Assembly (NCBI RefSeq): GCF_000321045.1
Contig: NZ_HE578945.1
Span: 1,812,384 to 1,861,547 of the forward strand
DNA from: Phytobacter massiliensis JC163
GTDB lineage: Bacteria; Pseudomonadota; Gammaproteobacteria; Enterobacterales; Enterobacteriaceae
Direction of reading: 5' to 3'
DNA: 49,164 nt
In this document: piece by piece, positions 8,632 to 17,996 of the stretch
Numbering within the stretch: the first letter of the stretch is position 1
Layout of the letters: each line of letters opens with the position of its first letter
Made by a program: the position numbers and the translations under genes
Notes under the pieces: model-generated
Seen by the model: only the letters and a program-made list of their open reading frames with translations
Database searches by the model: none
Told to the model about the DNA's origin: nothing

Positions 8632-9834
8632 TCAGGAGAACCAGCCGCCGAACCACTGGTGGAATTTCATCATCACAAAATCCCACATCCGGCCAAAGAA
8701 GCCCGCCTCGCCAACATCTTCCATCACCACGAGCGGACGCTTTTCAATGGTCTTGCCGTTAAGCTGAAAATCGATCGCGCCGACAACCTGGCCTTTTTTC
8801 AGCGGCGCGGTCAGCTGCGGTTCATTAAGGGTGTACGAGGCCTTGAGGTTTTTTAACTGGCCTTTCGGAATGGTGACTGAACCCGCCTCGCCCGCGCCGA
8901 GTTTCGCTTCGCTCTGGTCGCCAAACCAGACGCGCTGGTTAACAAAGGTGGCGTCGGGTTTGATTGGCGTGACCGTTTCGAAGAAGCGGAAGCCCCAGGT
9001 CAGCAATTTTTCCGACTCGTTAAAGCGGATACGATCGGTTTTCGCGCCGAGCACCACCGAGATCAGGCGCATATCCCCCTGGGTCGCCGAGGCCACCAGG
9101 TTATAGCCTGCCCCCTCCGTGGTGCCGGTTTTCATACCGTCAACGTTCATGCTGGTGCTCCACAGCAGCCGGTTGCGGTTGGGCTGGCGAATCTTATTAA
9201 AGGTGAACTCTTTCTCTTTATGGATGGCGTACTCATCCGGCACATCGTGGATGAGCGCCTTGCCCAGCAACGCCATATCGCGGGCGGTACTGAACTGCCC
9301 CGGCGCGTCCAGCCCGTGTACTGTTTTAAAGGTGGTGTTGGTCAACCCCAGCTTCTGCGCGTAGCCGTTCATCAGGCTGACGAAGGAGTCCTGGCTGCCC
9401 GCCACATAATCGGCGATAGCGATGCTGGCATCATTGCCGGATTGAATGATGACGCCCTTGTTCAGGTCGGCCACGGAAACCTGGTCGCCCGGTTTCAGGA
9501 ACATCAGCGACGAGCCGCGCAGCACCGGGTTGCCGGTCGCCCAGGCGTCTTTGCCCACCGTTACCGTATCGGTAAGGTGAATTTTCCCCGCTTTCAGCGC
9601 CTGGCCTACCACATAGCTGGTCATCAGCTTGGTGAGGCTGGCAGGATCAAGCTTCTCATCAGCATTCCCCTCCGTCAGCACTTTTCCGCTGGCGTAATCC
9701 ATCAGGATCCACGCGCGGGCCTCAATGGCCGGGGCCGCCGGAGTCTGTTCGACCGCATACAGGGAAGGTGAAAAGAGAACGATCAGAGCGGCTCCTGCCG
9801 CCAGGCCGCGTGGAGAGAGAGAAAAATGCATCAT
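8632..9834 (-). CDS. dacC: DacC, D-alanyl-D-alanine carboxypeptidase (PBP6)
   Basis: A 400-residue periplasmic carboxypeptidase that trims the terminal D-Ala of peptidoglycan pentapeptides; same length as K-12 PBP6. It has an N-terminal signal peptide (residues 1 to about 27, ending SLYA). The penicillin-binding motifs are present: S66-L-T-K69, SGN in [10 protein letters not shown], and KTG in [10 protein letters not shown]. The C-terminal amphipathic anchor reads [16 protein letters not shown] start at the first of two tandem ATGs (9834), which reproduces the family length; a longer in-frame extension to 9954 is not supported. Confidence 0.95.
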   Translation of the reverse strand: MMHFSLSPRGLAAGAALIVLFSPSLYAVEQTPAAPAIEARAWILMDYASGKVLTEGNADEKLDPASLTKLMTSYVVGQALKAGKIHLTDTVTVGKDAWATGNPVLRGSSLMFLKPGDQVSVADLNKGVIIQSGNDASIAIADYVAGSQDSFVSLMNGYAQKLGLTNTTFKTVHGLDAPGQFSTARDMALLGKALIHDVPDEYAIHKEKEFTFNKIRQPNRNRLLWSTSMNVDGMKTGTTEGAGYNLVASATQGDMRLISVVLGAKTDRIRFNESEKLLTWGFRFFETVTPIKPDATFVNQRVWFGDQSEAKLGAGEAGSVTIPKGQLKNLKASYTLNEPQLTAPLKKGQVVGAIDFQLNGKTIEKRPLVVMEDVGEAGFFGRMWDFVMMKFHQWFGGWFS

Positions 9835-10058
9835 ATAAGCCACCCAGGTATCCATTCTGAAATCAACGTCGTACCGTGCCGTACTCAGCGGAGAGTAATA
9901 GCGCATAACCGACGCGAAGAAAAGCGCAGAAAAGTAAAGTTTATGCAATAACATATTGTTGCGCTTTGACCGCGGATATTTTTGTAAATCGTTGCCAGAA
10001 CGTTAACTTTGTCCCACCATGAAAAATATCTGACAGGCTGCAAAAGCAAGGGGGTTAT

Positions 10059-10685
10059 ATGATCACGTTATGGGGCAGGAACAACTCGTCCAACGTCAAA
10101 AAAGTACGCTGGACGCTGGAAGAGCTGGAATTACCGTATGAACATATCCTGGCCGGTGGGGCATATGGGCTTAATCGCGAAGCGGAATATCTGGCGATGA
10201 ACCCTAATGGCCTGGTACCGCTGTTGCAGGATGACGAAACCGACCTGGTGCTGTGGGAATCCAACGCCATTGTTCGCTATCTGGTGGCGCAGTATGGACA
10301 GGGGCGGCTGTGGAATGATTCCCCCGCCCGGCGCGCGCAGGGGGAGAAGTGGATGGACTGGGCGCTGGGCACCCTGGCGCCAAAACATGGCATTCTGCTG
10401 GTTGGCCTGGTGCGCACCCCGGCCGATAAACGCGACACCGCCGCTATCGAAGCGGGCATTAACGCCTGCGAGGATCTCTTCGCCCTGCTCGACGATGCGC
10501 TGGCTAAACAGCCCTGGCTGTCCGGGGAGGAGTTTGGCCCCGGCGACATCGCCGTCGCGCCCTTTGTTTATAACCTTTACAACATCGGTCTGAGCTGGAC
10601 GCCGCGTCCGCATCTGGAGAGCTGGTATCAGCGCCTGACGCAGCGCCCCGCCTTTATTGAAACGGTGATGATCCCGGTGACCTGA
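10059..10685 (+). CDS. gstB: GstB (YliJ), glutathione S-transferase
   Basis: A 208-residue cytoplasmic glutathione transferase, the same length as K-12 GstB. The N-terminal thioredoxin-like domain begins [18 protein letters not shown] and includes the cis-proline region [10 protein letters not shown] and the glutathione-binding [10 protein letters not shown]. The C-terminal domain is helical. In E. coli GstB conjugates bromoacetate and similar electrophiles. The ribosome site is AAGGGGG, eight bases upstream. It is convergent with yliI. Confidence 0.93.
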   Translation: MITLWGRNNSSNVKKVRWTLEELELPYEHILAGGAYGLNREAEYLAMNPNGLVPLLQDDETDLVLWESNAIVRYLVAQYGQGRLWNDSPARRAQGEKWMDWALGTLAPKHGILLVGLVRTPADKRDTAAIEAGINACEDLFALLDDALAKQPWLSGEEFGPGDIAVAPFVYNLYNIGLSWTPRPHLESWYQRLTQRPAFIETVMIPVT

Positions 10686-10692
10686 CGGCCCT

Positions 10693-10716
10693 GCCCGGCG
10701 TGTTACTGCGCCGGGC
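10693..10716. terminator. Hairpin between convergent gstB and yliI
   Basis: GCCCGGCG and CGCCGGGC flank an eight-base loop and overlap the yliI stop codon. There is no T run. Confidence 0.45.
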
Positions 10717-11818
10717 TGACTTTCAGCAGTTCACCCTCTGATTCATCGGTCAGCACATACAGGTAGCCATCCGGCCCAACCCGCACATCGCGGATACGCT
10801 GCTTGCGATCCTGTAAAATGCGCCCCTCTTCGCTGACGGTGTTGCCGTTGACGCTCATCACAATCACATCTTCATCTTTCAGCGCGCCGATAAAGAGCCT
10901 GTTTTTCCATGCCGGGAAGACGTCCGCGTTGTAGAACGCCATGCCGCTCACCGCAGGCGACTTTTTCCAGTAGAAGATGGGCTGCTCGGTTCCTGCCACT
11001 TTCTCCCCTTTTGCCTCGGGGATCGGCAACCCGCTGTAGTTAATACCCCAGGTGGCCAGCGGCCAGCCGTAGTTTTTCCCTTTTTCCGGGATATTAATTT
11101 CATCGCCGCCGCGCGGACCATGCTCATTCAGCCACAGGGCGTCGCTCCAGGGGTTCATCGCCATACCCTGCGGGTTACGAATACCGTAAGACCAGATTTC
11201 CGGGCGGGCATCCTGCCGACCGACAAAGGGGTTATCCTCAGGAATTTTGCCCTGCTCGGTCAGGCGAACCAGCTTGCCCTGTAGCTTATCGAGCTGCTGC
11301 GCGGTGGGCCGCTGGTTATTTTCACCCAGGGCGATATAGAGATAGCCCTTGCCGTCAAACACCATCCGGCCGCCGAAGTGGTTGCCGGTGGAGAGCTTCG
11401 GCTGCTGGCGGAACACCACCTGAAAAGCCTCAAGCCGGGAAAGATCGTCGCTGAGACGGCCATACCCTACCGCCGTGCCCGCTTTGCCATCCTGCCCGAC
11501 CTCCGCATAGCTCAGCCAGACCCGGCGTGACTGTGCGAAATCCGGGGCCAGCACCACGTCCAGCAACCCGCCCTGCCCGTTGGCCCACACTCTCGGTACG
11601 CCGGTAATGGGATCGGAGAGGCCCTTGCCCGCCTGCCAGTGACGGAGCTGACCACCGCGCAGCGTGATCAGCATACCGTGGTTATCCGGCAAAAAAGCCA
11701 GCGACCAGGGGTGATCGAGTTTCGTTTGCAATACTTCCACCTTTACCGGCGTGGGGGCGGCAACCGCAGCGGCGGCAAAGAACAACGCAGGGATAGCTAT
11801 TCCGGCAGTACGGCGCAT
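10703..11818 (-). CDS. yliI: YliI, soluble aldose sugar dehydrogenase (PQQ-dependent)
   Basis: A 371-residue periplasmic beta-propeller enzyme of the soluble glucose dehydrogenase (GSDH) family, the same length as K-12 YliI, which oxidises aldoses with PQQ and calcium. A signal peptide is visible (MRRTAGIAIPALFFAAAAVAA). Propeller motifs include DHPWSLAFLPDNHGMLIT, STGNHFGGRMVFDGKGYLY and LNEHGPRGGDEINIP. The start ATG at 11818 has AAGGAG upstream. E. coli makes no PQQ itself; no PQQ synthesis genes lie in this window. Confidence 0.93.
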   Translation of the reverse strand: MRRTAGIAIPALFFAAAAVAAPTPVKVEVLQTKLDHPWSLAFLPDNHGMLITLRGGQLRHWQAGKGLSDPITGVPRVWANGQGGLLDVVLAPDFAQSRRVWLSYAEVGQDGKAGTAVGYGRLSDDLSRLEAFQVVFRQQPKLSTGNHFGGRMVFDGKGYLYIALGENNQRPTAQQLDKLQGKLVRLTEQGKIPEDNPFVGRQDARPEIWSYGIRNPQGMAMNPWSDALWLNEHGPRGGDEINIPEKGKNYGWPLATWGINYSGLPIPEAKGEKVAGTEQPIFYWKKSPAVSGMAFYNADVFPAWKNRLFIGALKDEDVIVMSVNGNTVSEEGRILQDRKQRIRDVRVGPDGYLYVLTDESEGELLKVSPAQ

Positions 11819-11903
11819 AACGGGCTCCTTTATTTGGTTCTGCATAAAGGGTAGCCAGAAGCGCCTGGCGGGACGGGAATTTTACAAAAGCTTTAACAGG
11901 AAA

Positions 11904-11921
11904 GGGGGAGTCGCCTCCCCC
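11904..11921 (-). terminator. Terminator-like hairpin after bssR
   Basis: On the minus strand GGGGGAG pairs with CTCCCCC around GCGA and is followed by TTTCCTGTT, a weak T tract. It lies six bases downstream of the bssR stop codon. Confidence 0.6.
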
Positions 11922-11926
11922 CTGGT

Positions 11927-12310
11927 TTACGCTTCGGCGAGCGGCGCATGCGCTTTGAGAAAACGTGCGCTGGTGGCGAGCGCCTGGCGGGCGCGCTCAA
12001 GTTGATGGAGATTTACCGCAATATAAGACGGGCAGTCATGCCGCCCGCTCAGCAGGCAGACCGCCGCGTAAGAGAGCGCTTCCCCGGCGCGAGCCCATGC
12101 CGCGCGCGCTTCAGGGTTCGCAAGGGCGTTCAGCGCGTCGTCATGCTGGCGGATCTCTTTCGCCAGTTCGAAGAACGCATCCCGCAGGCGGTCGTTCTCG
12201 CTTATCGCCATATATCCTTTCGCTTTGCGCAGCCGGGTATAAACGGTAAGCGCATCGCTGGCATCCAGCAGCTTCTCCAGCAGGTCGTCAACACGTTCAT
12301 CAACGGTCAT
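11927..12310 (-). CDS. bssR: BssR (YliH), biofilm regulator
   Basis: A 127-residue cytoplasmic protein, the same length as K-12 BssR, with the shared blocks RLRKAKGYM, LRDAFFEL and AAVCLLSGRHDCPSYIAVN. In E. coli it affects biofilm formation through indole and AI-2 related signalling; the biochemical activity is not established. The start ATG at 12310 has a strong AAGGAGG eight bases upstream, so the longer frame to 12388 is rejected. It is transcribed in the same direction as the guanidine operon but is 122 bases downstream of it, probably with its own promoter in the AT-rich gap. Confidence 0.88.
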   Translation of the reverse strand: MTVDERVDDLLEKLLDASDALTVYTRLRKAKGYMAISENDRLRDAFFELAKEIRQHDDALNALANPEARAAWARAGEALSYAAVCLLSGRHDCPSYIAVNLHQLERARQALATSARFLKAHAPLAEA

Positions 12311-12432
12311 ATGTTGTTCCTCCTTCGTCAGCCAATGGGTAAAGTTATAATATGGCTGTTTTTTGTACAAAAGAATGAGCAAGGTCAATAATTAACCGTA
12401 GACGATTATTCTTTACAATGTTAACAGCCCCT

Positions 12433-14232
12433 TCACAGCGTTTCGCGTGCGAGCCAGGCACGCCAGCCGCCGTACTGGGTTATCTCCTGCGAACCTGCCA
12501 GCCCGTAACCCTCGCAGATAAAACCTGTCAGCCAGCGCCCGTCGGCCAGCTCAATTTTGCCCAGCCCCAGCGGCGCGGGAATGCCGGTTAGAAAAGAGCC
12601 CAGCTCGCTGGAGGGAAGATCCCACACCTCTACGGCGATGGCTGCGCCAGCCGCTTCGTCACGGATCATGCCGGGACGTTTACCGTCTGAGAGCGCATAC
12701 AGGCGATAACGCGGCGCGCTGTGCGTCGCCTCCAGCAGCCTGCCGAGACGCTGACGCAGTTGCCCGTTGAGCGCCAGTCCGTCCAGATGCGCGCCGCACA
12801 CCACAATCTGCGCCCGGTCTGAGGTTGCCGCCTGAGCAGGCTTCACATCCGATAAGCTGCCGCCGCCGGGAAGCGTGAGCGGCTGCGCCCGCTGGAAGGC
12901 GTCGGCGACGCTTAGCAGATACTGGTCGGTAAAGGCGCGGCCAAACAGGGTGACGCCAGAAGGCAGGCCGTTCGCCATAAAACCTACCGGCACCGCCACC
13001 GCGGCATAATCAAGCAGGTTCATAAAGTTGGTGTAGTAGCCTAAATCCGCATTGCGTTTCACCGGCTCCAGCGCCAGCTCCGCCAGCGTCACCGGACGCG
13101 GATAAGTGGGCGTCAGCACGCAGTCCAGCCCCTCCAGCAGCGCGTCGCAGCGGGCTTTGTAGTGCTGGAGCTGATAGAGTCCGTCAAATGTGCTGACCGC
13201 ATCGGTACCCGGCGCTTTTTGCAGCACGTCGCGGATAACCGGCAGCACCGCATCCGGCTGCTGTTCGATTAACGCCCCCGCGACGTGATAGCGTTCGGCC
13301 ACCCACGGCCCCTCATACAGCAGTTTCGCCGCCGCCAGAAAGGGGGTGAAATCAAGCGGCACCGGCACGCCGCCAAGCGCCATCAGCCGTGATTTAGCCT
13401 GTGCAAACAGCGCTTCGCTCTCTTTACAGCCCAGAAACTCCAGCGGCTCCGGCACGCCAAAGCGAAAGCCTGCCTGGGGTGCGCCGTAAGCCTGCGCGCC
13501 GTTCCATGAAGGGTTGCGACGGCTGTAGTCATCCGCCGGATCGCTTACGGCGGTAAGGGCCAGCAGGCGGCTCGCCTCCGCGGCGGTAGCGGTGAAGTAG
13601 GTCACGCAGTCGAGCGTGCGACAGGCGGGCACCACCCCGGCGGTGGAGATAAGCCCTTTGGTCGCCTTCAGCCCCACCAGGTTATTCAGCGACGCCGGAA
13701 CGCGCCCGCTGCCTGCGGTATCGGTCCCCAGCGCGAAGCTTGCGACTCCCAGCGCTACCGCCAGCGACGAGCCGGCGCTGGAGCCGCCCGACGGGTAGTC
13801 CGCGTGGACGCTGTTGCGGCAGGCGCCGTAAGGCGAGCGCGTGCCGTTCAGGCCGGTGGCGAACTGGTCGAGGTTGGTTTTACCCAGCGGGATTGCCCCC
13901 AGCGCAATCAGCTGCCGTACGATGGTGGCGTCCTGGTCTGCCACTCGGGCAAAGGCCGGACAGGCCGCAGTGGTCGACACTCCGGCAAGGTCGATATTGT
14001 CTTTGATGGCGAACGGAATGCCGTAAAGCGGCAGTTCATCCGGCCGCTTTGTCTCCAGCGCCGCCAGGTAGGGCTCCAGCTCGGTCTCGCTGAGGATAGA
14101 GATAAACAGGTTATATTCCGGGTTGAGGGCAATGGCCCGTTCACGCAGCCGGGCTACCAGCGCGCGCGGCGTAAGGGTGCCGCTACGGTACTGCGCGGCC
14201 AGCGTATCGAGTCGTAAATCAACGGTTTGCAT
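12433..14232 (-). CDS. atzF: Allophanate hydrolase (AtzF/DUR1,2 type), last gene of guanidine operon
   Basis: A 599-residue amidase-signature enzyme that converts allophanate to two ammonia and two CO2. The catalytic triad is readable as K77 (GIPFAIKDN), S151 (SGGSSAGSS) and S175 (GTDTAGSGR), with the same spacing as in Pseudomonas AtzF. The C-terminal portion (about 480-599) is the separate allophanate-hydrolase domain found in the longer members. The ATG overlaps the TGA of the carboxylase gene (TGATG, one shared base), so translation is coupled. It is the last step of guanidine breakdown in this operon. A longer in-frame extension to 14415 lies inside the carboxylase gene and is not used. 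Confidence 0.93.
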   Translation of the reverse strand: MQTVDLRLDTLAAQYRSGTLTPRALVARLRERAIALNPEYNLFISILSETELEPYLAALETKRPDELPLYGIPFAIKDNIDLAGVSTTAACPAFARVADQDATIVRQLIALGAIPLGKTNLDQFATGLNGTRSPYGACRNSVHADYPSGGSSAGSSLAVALGVASFALGTDTAGSGRVPASLNNLVGLKATKGLISTAGVVPACRTLDCVTYFTATAAEASRLLALTAVSDPADDYSRRNPSWNGAQAYGAPQAGFRFGVPEPLEFLGCKESEALFAQAKSRLMALGGVPVPLDFTPFLAAAKLLYEGPWVAERYHVAGALIEQQPDAVLPVIRDVLQKAPGTDAVSTFDGLYQLQHYKARCDALLEGLDCVLTPTYPRPVTLAELALEPVKRNADLGYYTNFMNLLDYAAVAVPVGFMANGLPSGVTLFGRAFTDQYLLSVADAFQRAQPLTLPGGGSLSDVKPAQAATSDRAQIVVCGAHLDGLALNGQLRQRLGRLLEATHSAPRYRLYALSDGKRPGMIRDEAAGAAIAVEVWDLPSSELGSFLTGIPAPLGLGKIELADGRWLTGFICEGYGLAGSQEITQYGGWRAWLARETL

Positions 14233-17200
14233 CAGGCTTTCTCCATTACTACTACACACTGTCCGGCGCGTACCGACGATCCCGGCTGCACCCGAACCTG
14301 AGCGATCACGCCGTCGTGGGGCGCGGTCAGGGGGATTTCCATCTTCATTGACTCCAGCACCACCAGCGTGTCCCCGGCTTTCACGGTTGCGCCTTCGGCG
14401 ACGCTCACCTGCCACAGGTTGCCGGAAACCGGGCTGTCGATACCGCTCTCGCCTGCCCTGAGCGGCGCGTCATCGCCGTTATCGACGGGCACATCGCTGC
14501 TGTCAAAATGGGCCTGGCCGCTGGCTATCCAGCGCTCGCGCTCGGCGGCGAAAGCCTGCTGCTGACGGGCGCGGCTGGCGGCGATGCTCTCGGCTTCTTC
14601 GGCAAGGAACTGTTGATACTGCGCCAGTTCAAGGGTGGTCGGTTCAATGCGCAGCGGGTAACGCCCCAGCGGGAAATCGCGGCGGATGGTCAGCAGCTCA
14701 TCGGCCGAGACCGGGTAGAAGCGGATCTGATCGAAAAAGCGCAGCAGCCAGGGTTTACCGCCAAAGTCAGCCACTTCCCGGTAGCGGTTCCACATTTGCA
14801 GCGTGCGGCCAACAAACTGGTAGCCCCCCGGCCCCTCCATACCGTAGACGCAGAGGTAAGCGCCGCCAATGCCCACCGAGTTCTCGGCAGTCCAGGTGCG
14901 GGCAGGGTTGTATTTGGTGGTCACCAGGCGATGACGCGGGTCGAGGGGCGTTGCCACCGGCGCGCCAAGGTAGACATCCCCCAGCCCCATGACCAGATAG
15001 CTGGCATCGAAGACGGTTTTGTAGACCTCATCGATATTCGCCAGGTCGTTGATACGGCGAATAAACTCCAGGTTGCTCGGGCACCAGGGCGCGTCGCGGC
15101 GCACGGTGGTCATATATTTTTCAATCGCCTTCTGGCAGGCAGGATCATCCCAGGAGAGCGGCAGCCAGACGACCCGCGACGGCACGGTCAGGTTCTCCTC
15201 TTCGCACACCGTCGTCCAGCTGGCGCTTATCGTCGCCAGCAGCGATTCCAGCGGCAGGCGCTCCGGCTGATAATGCACCTGCAGCGAGCGAATGCCGGGG
15301 GTCAGGTCGATAACGCCAGGCAGGGCCAGCGCCTCAAGCGCCTGCATCAGCGCGTGGGCGCGAAAACGCAGCACCAGGTTCAGCTCCGGCTCGCCCATTT
15401 CCAGCAGCAGATGGGTGTCGCCGGAAAGCCGCGCCACCAGTCGCCGCTCCCCCTCGCCCACCGTCAGCGCCACGGGAGACGCCAGCGCCACGGGCTGCCA
15501 GTCGCACGTCACTGCCTCAAGGGTTTGCGCCTCCTGCGCGCGGGCCTGCGCCAGCCGCCGGGCCGTGGGCACATCCACGGGCGTAAAGCGCACCCGATCG
15601 CCCGCTTTCAGCTGCCCAAGCTGCCAGAGATCCGCTTCTATCACCGTTACCGGGCAGACGAAGCCGCCCAGGCTTGGCCCGTCAGGGCCGAGAATAACCG
15701 GCATATCGCCGGTGAAATCCACCGCGCCGATGGCATAGGGGTTGTCGTGAATATTGGACGGATGCAGCCCCGCTTCGCCGCCGCTGTCGCGCACCCACTC
15801 CGGCTTCGGCCCAATCAGACGAATACCGGTACGGCTGGAGTTAAAATGCACCTCCCAGGCGGTGGCGAAAAAGGTGGTGATATAACTTTCGCTAAAATAC
15901 TCCGGCGCGCCGTGCGGGCCGTAGATGACCCGCAGCTCACGCACCGCTGGCAGGCGGGTTTGCAGCGCGGCGGGCAGTTGCGCCCCGCACGCTGTGTCGA
16001 CCAGCGCGGGAAGATGGAGCACGTCACCGGTGCGCAGCGCCCGCCCGGCGTGGCCGCCAAACTGCCCGAGGGTAAAGGTGCTTTTGCAGCCCAGGTAATC
16101 CGGCACGCTGATACCGCCGCGCAGGCAGAGATAGCTGCGCACGCCCGCCTCCCCCACGTCGCCCAGCTGCAGGGTCATCCCGGCGCGAATGGCAAAGACG
16201 CGGTTCATCGCCTGCGGTTCCCCCGCCAGGGTGACGCTGATTTCAGCCCCGGTCACCACCGCAACGCTATCGGTATTAAATTTCAGCGTCGGACCGCTCA
16301 GGGTTATCTCCAGCGCGGCGTCCGTGGTGTCGTTGCCCAGCAGCGCGTTACCGAGGTGCAGCGCGCGGTCATCCATCGGCCCGGAGGGCGGCACGCCCAC
16401 CGCCCAGTAGCCCTGGCGGCCCGGATAGTCCTGCACCGTGGTCTGGGTGCCCGCGCTCAGCACCTCCACGGTCGAGGCCTCATAGCGCAGCCCTTCCAGG
16501 CAGCGGGTCCAGGGGTGGCCATCGGCGTACGGCGCAAACGCTAAGATCTGCCGCAGATACTGGCGGTTGGTCTCCACGCCGTACAGACGGGTCGCCGCCA
16601 GCGCCTCGTCGAGGCTGGCGATAGCCTGCTCGCGGGTCGGCTGCCAGGTGATGATTTTCGCCAGCATCGGGTCGAAGTACGGTGGCACGTCGCACCCCGC
16701 CTCTACCCAACTGTCGATACGCAAGGCGCGGCGGTCATCCGCCGGGAAAGCGACGTCGGTCAGCAGGCCCGGCGAGGGCTGAAACTGGCGGCCCGGATCT
16801 TCGGCATAGACGCGCGCCTGCACGGCGTGGCCCCGGGGGGCCAGCTGCGCCGCCAGGCTTGCCAGCGGCGGCAACTCCCCCGCCGCCAGCGCAATCATCC
16901 AGCGCACCAGATCCACGCCCCACACCTGCTCGGTGACGCCGTGCTCCACCTGCAGGCGGGTGTTCACTTCAAGGAAATAAAACTGCTGCGCGTCGCTGTC
17001 GTAGACAAACTCCACGGTGCCCGCGCTGCGGTAGCTTACCGCCCTGCCAAGCTGCACCGCCGCCTGGCACAGGGAGGCTTCCATTCCTGCCGGCAGGTTT
17101 GGCGCGGGCGTCTCTTCCAGCACTTTCTGGTTACGTCGCTGCACCGAGCAGTCGCGCACGCCGAGGGCTATCACCTCCCCCTCGCCGTCGCCAAAAATCT

Positions 17201-17831
17201 GCACCTCCAGATGGCGGGCGCGCTCAATGTACTTCTCAATAAAGACGCCTGCGTCGCTGAAATTGTTTTTGCCAAGCCGAACCACCGCGTCGAAGGCCTC
17301 GGCCAGCTCCCCGGCGCTGTAACAGACGCGCATGCCGATGCCGCCGCCGCCCGCGGTGCTTTTTAGCATCACCGGGAAGCCGACCTGCGCAGCCGCCTGC
17401 TGCGCGTCGTCGAGATTCGCCAGCAGCTCCGTGCCCTCCAGCATCGGCACGCCGTGGGCCTTCGCCAGCGCGCGCGCCGTGTGTTTTAAGCCGAAAACCC
17501 GCAGCTGCTGCGCGGTTGGCCCGACGAAAGCAATGCCTGCCGCTTCACAGGCCTCAGCAAAGGCGGCGTTTTCGGAAAGAAAGCCGTAGCCGGGATGGAT
17601 AGCCTGCGCCCCGCACGCTTTTGCCGCGGCGATGATTTTTTCAACGGCGAGATAGGTCTGCGCCGCCGGGCCGTCGCCCAGGCTTATGGCTTCATCCGCC
17701 TCGCGGATATGCAGGCTGCTGGCGTCGGCGTCGGCCCAGACGGCAACGCCTGCGACATTCATTGCGCGCAGCGTGCGCAGGATACGGCAGGCAATGGCCC
17801 CGCGGTTGGCAATAAGGAGTTTGCTAAACAT
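14232..17831 (-). CDS. Guanidine carboxylase (annotated in most databases as urea carboxylase)
   Basis: A 1199-residue biotin-dependent carboxylase. Order of parts: biotin carboxylase (1 to about 450; MFSKLLIANRGAIACRILRT, the glycine loop STAGGGGIGMR, EVNTRLQVEHGVTE), a KipA/AHS2 half (about 460-770; TVQDYPGRQGYWAVGVPPSG), a KipI/AHS1 half (about 830-1080), and a C-terminal biotinyl domain with VLESMKME, biotin on K1163. Family work shows that members in ykkC-controlled operons with the two DUF1989 proteins carboxylate guanidine rather than urea, using ATP and bicarbonate. The two guanidine riboswitches here strongly support this. The start codon has only a weak ribosome site, directly after the guanidine-II element, which fits translational control. 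Confidence 0.9.
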   Translation of the reverse strand: MFSKLLIANRGAIACRILRTLRAMNVAGVAVWADADASSLHIREADEAISLGDGPAAQTYLAVEKIIAAAKACGAQAIHPGYGFLSENAAFAEACEAAGIAFVGPTAQQLRVFGLKHTARALAKAHGVPMLEGTELLANLDDAQQAAAQVGFPVMLKSTAGGGGIGMRVCYSAGELAEAFDAVVRLGKNNFSDAGVFIEKYIERARHLEVQIFGDGEGEVIALGVRDCSVQRRNQKVLEETPAPNLPAGMEASLCQAAVQLGRAVSYRSAGTVEFVYDSDAQQFYFLEVNTRLQVEHGVTEQVWGVDLVRWMIALAAGELPPLASLAAQLAPRGHAVQARVYAEDPGRQFQPSPGLLTDVAFPADDRRALRIDSWVEAGCDVPPYFDPMLAKIITWQPTREQAIASLDEALAATRLYGVETNRQYLRQILAFAPYADGHPWTRCLEGLRYEASTVEVLSAGTQTTVQDYPGRQGYWAVGVPPSGPMDDRALHLGNALLGNDTTDAALEITLSGPTLKFNTDSVAVVTGAEISVTLAGEPQAMNRVFAIRAGMTLQLGDVGEAGVRSYLCLRGGISVPDYLGCKSTFTLGQFGGHAGRALRTGDVLHLPALVDTACGAQLPAALQTRLPAVRELRVIYGPHGAPEYFSESYITTFFATAWEVHFNSSRTGIRLIGPKPEWVRDSGGEAGLHPSNIHDNPYAIGAVDFTGDMPVILGPDGPSLGGFVCPVTVIEADLWQLGQLKAGDRVRFTPVDVPTARRLAQARAQEAQTLEAVTCDWQPVALASPVALTVGEGERRLVARLSGDTHLLLEMGEPELNLVLRFRAHALMQALEALALPGVIDLTPGIRSLQVHYQPERLPLESLLATISASWTTVCEEENLTVPSRVVWLPLSWDDPACQKAIEKYMTTVRRDAPWCPSNLEFIRRINDLANIDEVYKTVFDASYLVMGLGDVYLGAPVATPLDPRHRLVTTKYNPARTWTAENSVGIGGAYLCVYGMEGPGGYQFVGRTLQMWNRYREVADFGGKPWLLRFFDQIRFYPVSADELLTIRRDFPLGRYPLRIEPTTLELAQYQQFLAEEAESIAASRARQQQAFAAERERWIASGQAHFDSSDVPVDNGDDAPLRAGESGIDSPVSGNLWQVSVAEGATVKAGDTLVVLESMKMEIPLTAPHDGVIAQVRVQPGSSVRAGQCVVVMEKA

Positions 17832-17837
17832 AGAGTT

Positions 17838-17875
17838 AACCCAATCGGGGCGGGTCGTCCCGCTGAAAATCGGTT
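17838..17875 (-). promoter_or_regulatory. Possible ribosome-site sequestering helix of the guanidine-II element
   Basis: The linker between the two ACGA hairpins (AACCGAT, 17869-17875) can pair with ATTGGGTT (17838-17845), which holds the only G-rich ribosome site before the carboxylase ATG. This would give a simple off-state. It is inferred from complementarity alone. Confidence 0.4.
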
Positions 17876-17897
17876 CGCCTTAAGGTCGTCCATAAGG
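17850..17897 (-). ncRNA. Guanidine-II riboswitch (mini-ykkC), inside the operon
   Basis: Read on the minus strand, two hairpins each close an ACGA loop: CCTTATGG-ACGA-CCTTAAGG (17897-17878, one internal mismatch) and GCGGG-ACGA-CCCGC (17863-17850). They are 14 bases apart. Two short stems with ACGR loops flanked by G-C pairs define the guanidine-II class, whose loops dimerise and bind one guanidinium each. The second hairpin ends 18 bases before the ATG of the carboxylase gene, the normal position for translational control. The gene context (urea/guanidine carboxylase) is typical for this class. Confidence 0.85.
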
Positions 17898-17906
17898 CCG
17901 TATGGC

Positions 17907-17996
17907 TTAGCGCGGCGGCTGTTTTTCTGTGGTCAGACGGTTTGCCCGTACTGCGAACAGACGGTAAATCAGGGCGCGTAAACGGCTCAGTTCCAT
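17907..17996 (-). CDS. Possible 29-residue small protein or leader peptide
   Basis: An ATG overlapping the last codons of the preceding gene (GTATGGAACTGA) opens a 29-codon frame, [20 protein letters not shown] followed by LTTEKQPPR, ending TAA nine bases before the first guanidine-II hairpin. A strong GGAGG lies seven bases upstream of the ATG, inside the end of the upstream gene. This is a better ribosome site than that of the carboxylase. The peptide is basic (six Arg, one Lys) with an amphipathic first half. It may be a true small protein, or a leader that brings ribosomes to the riboswitch. No homologue is recognised. Confidence 0.45.
   Translation of the reverse strand: MELSRLRALIYRLFAVRANRLTTEKQPPR

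Noticed and set aside
14508-16544. 678-codon plus-strand ORF opposite the carboxylase gene
   Set aside because: It is a codon-bias shadow of a high-GC gene on the other strand; its product is Arg/Gln/His-rich without any recognisable domain.
14232-17831. Plain annotation as urea carboxylase
   Set aside because: The domain set fits, but two guanidine riboswitch classes and the paired DUF1989 genes make guanidine the better substrate call.
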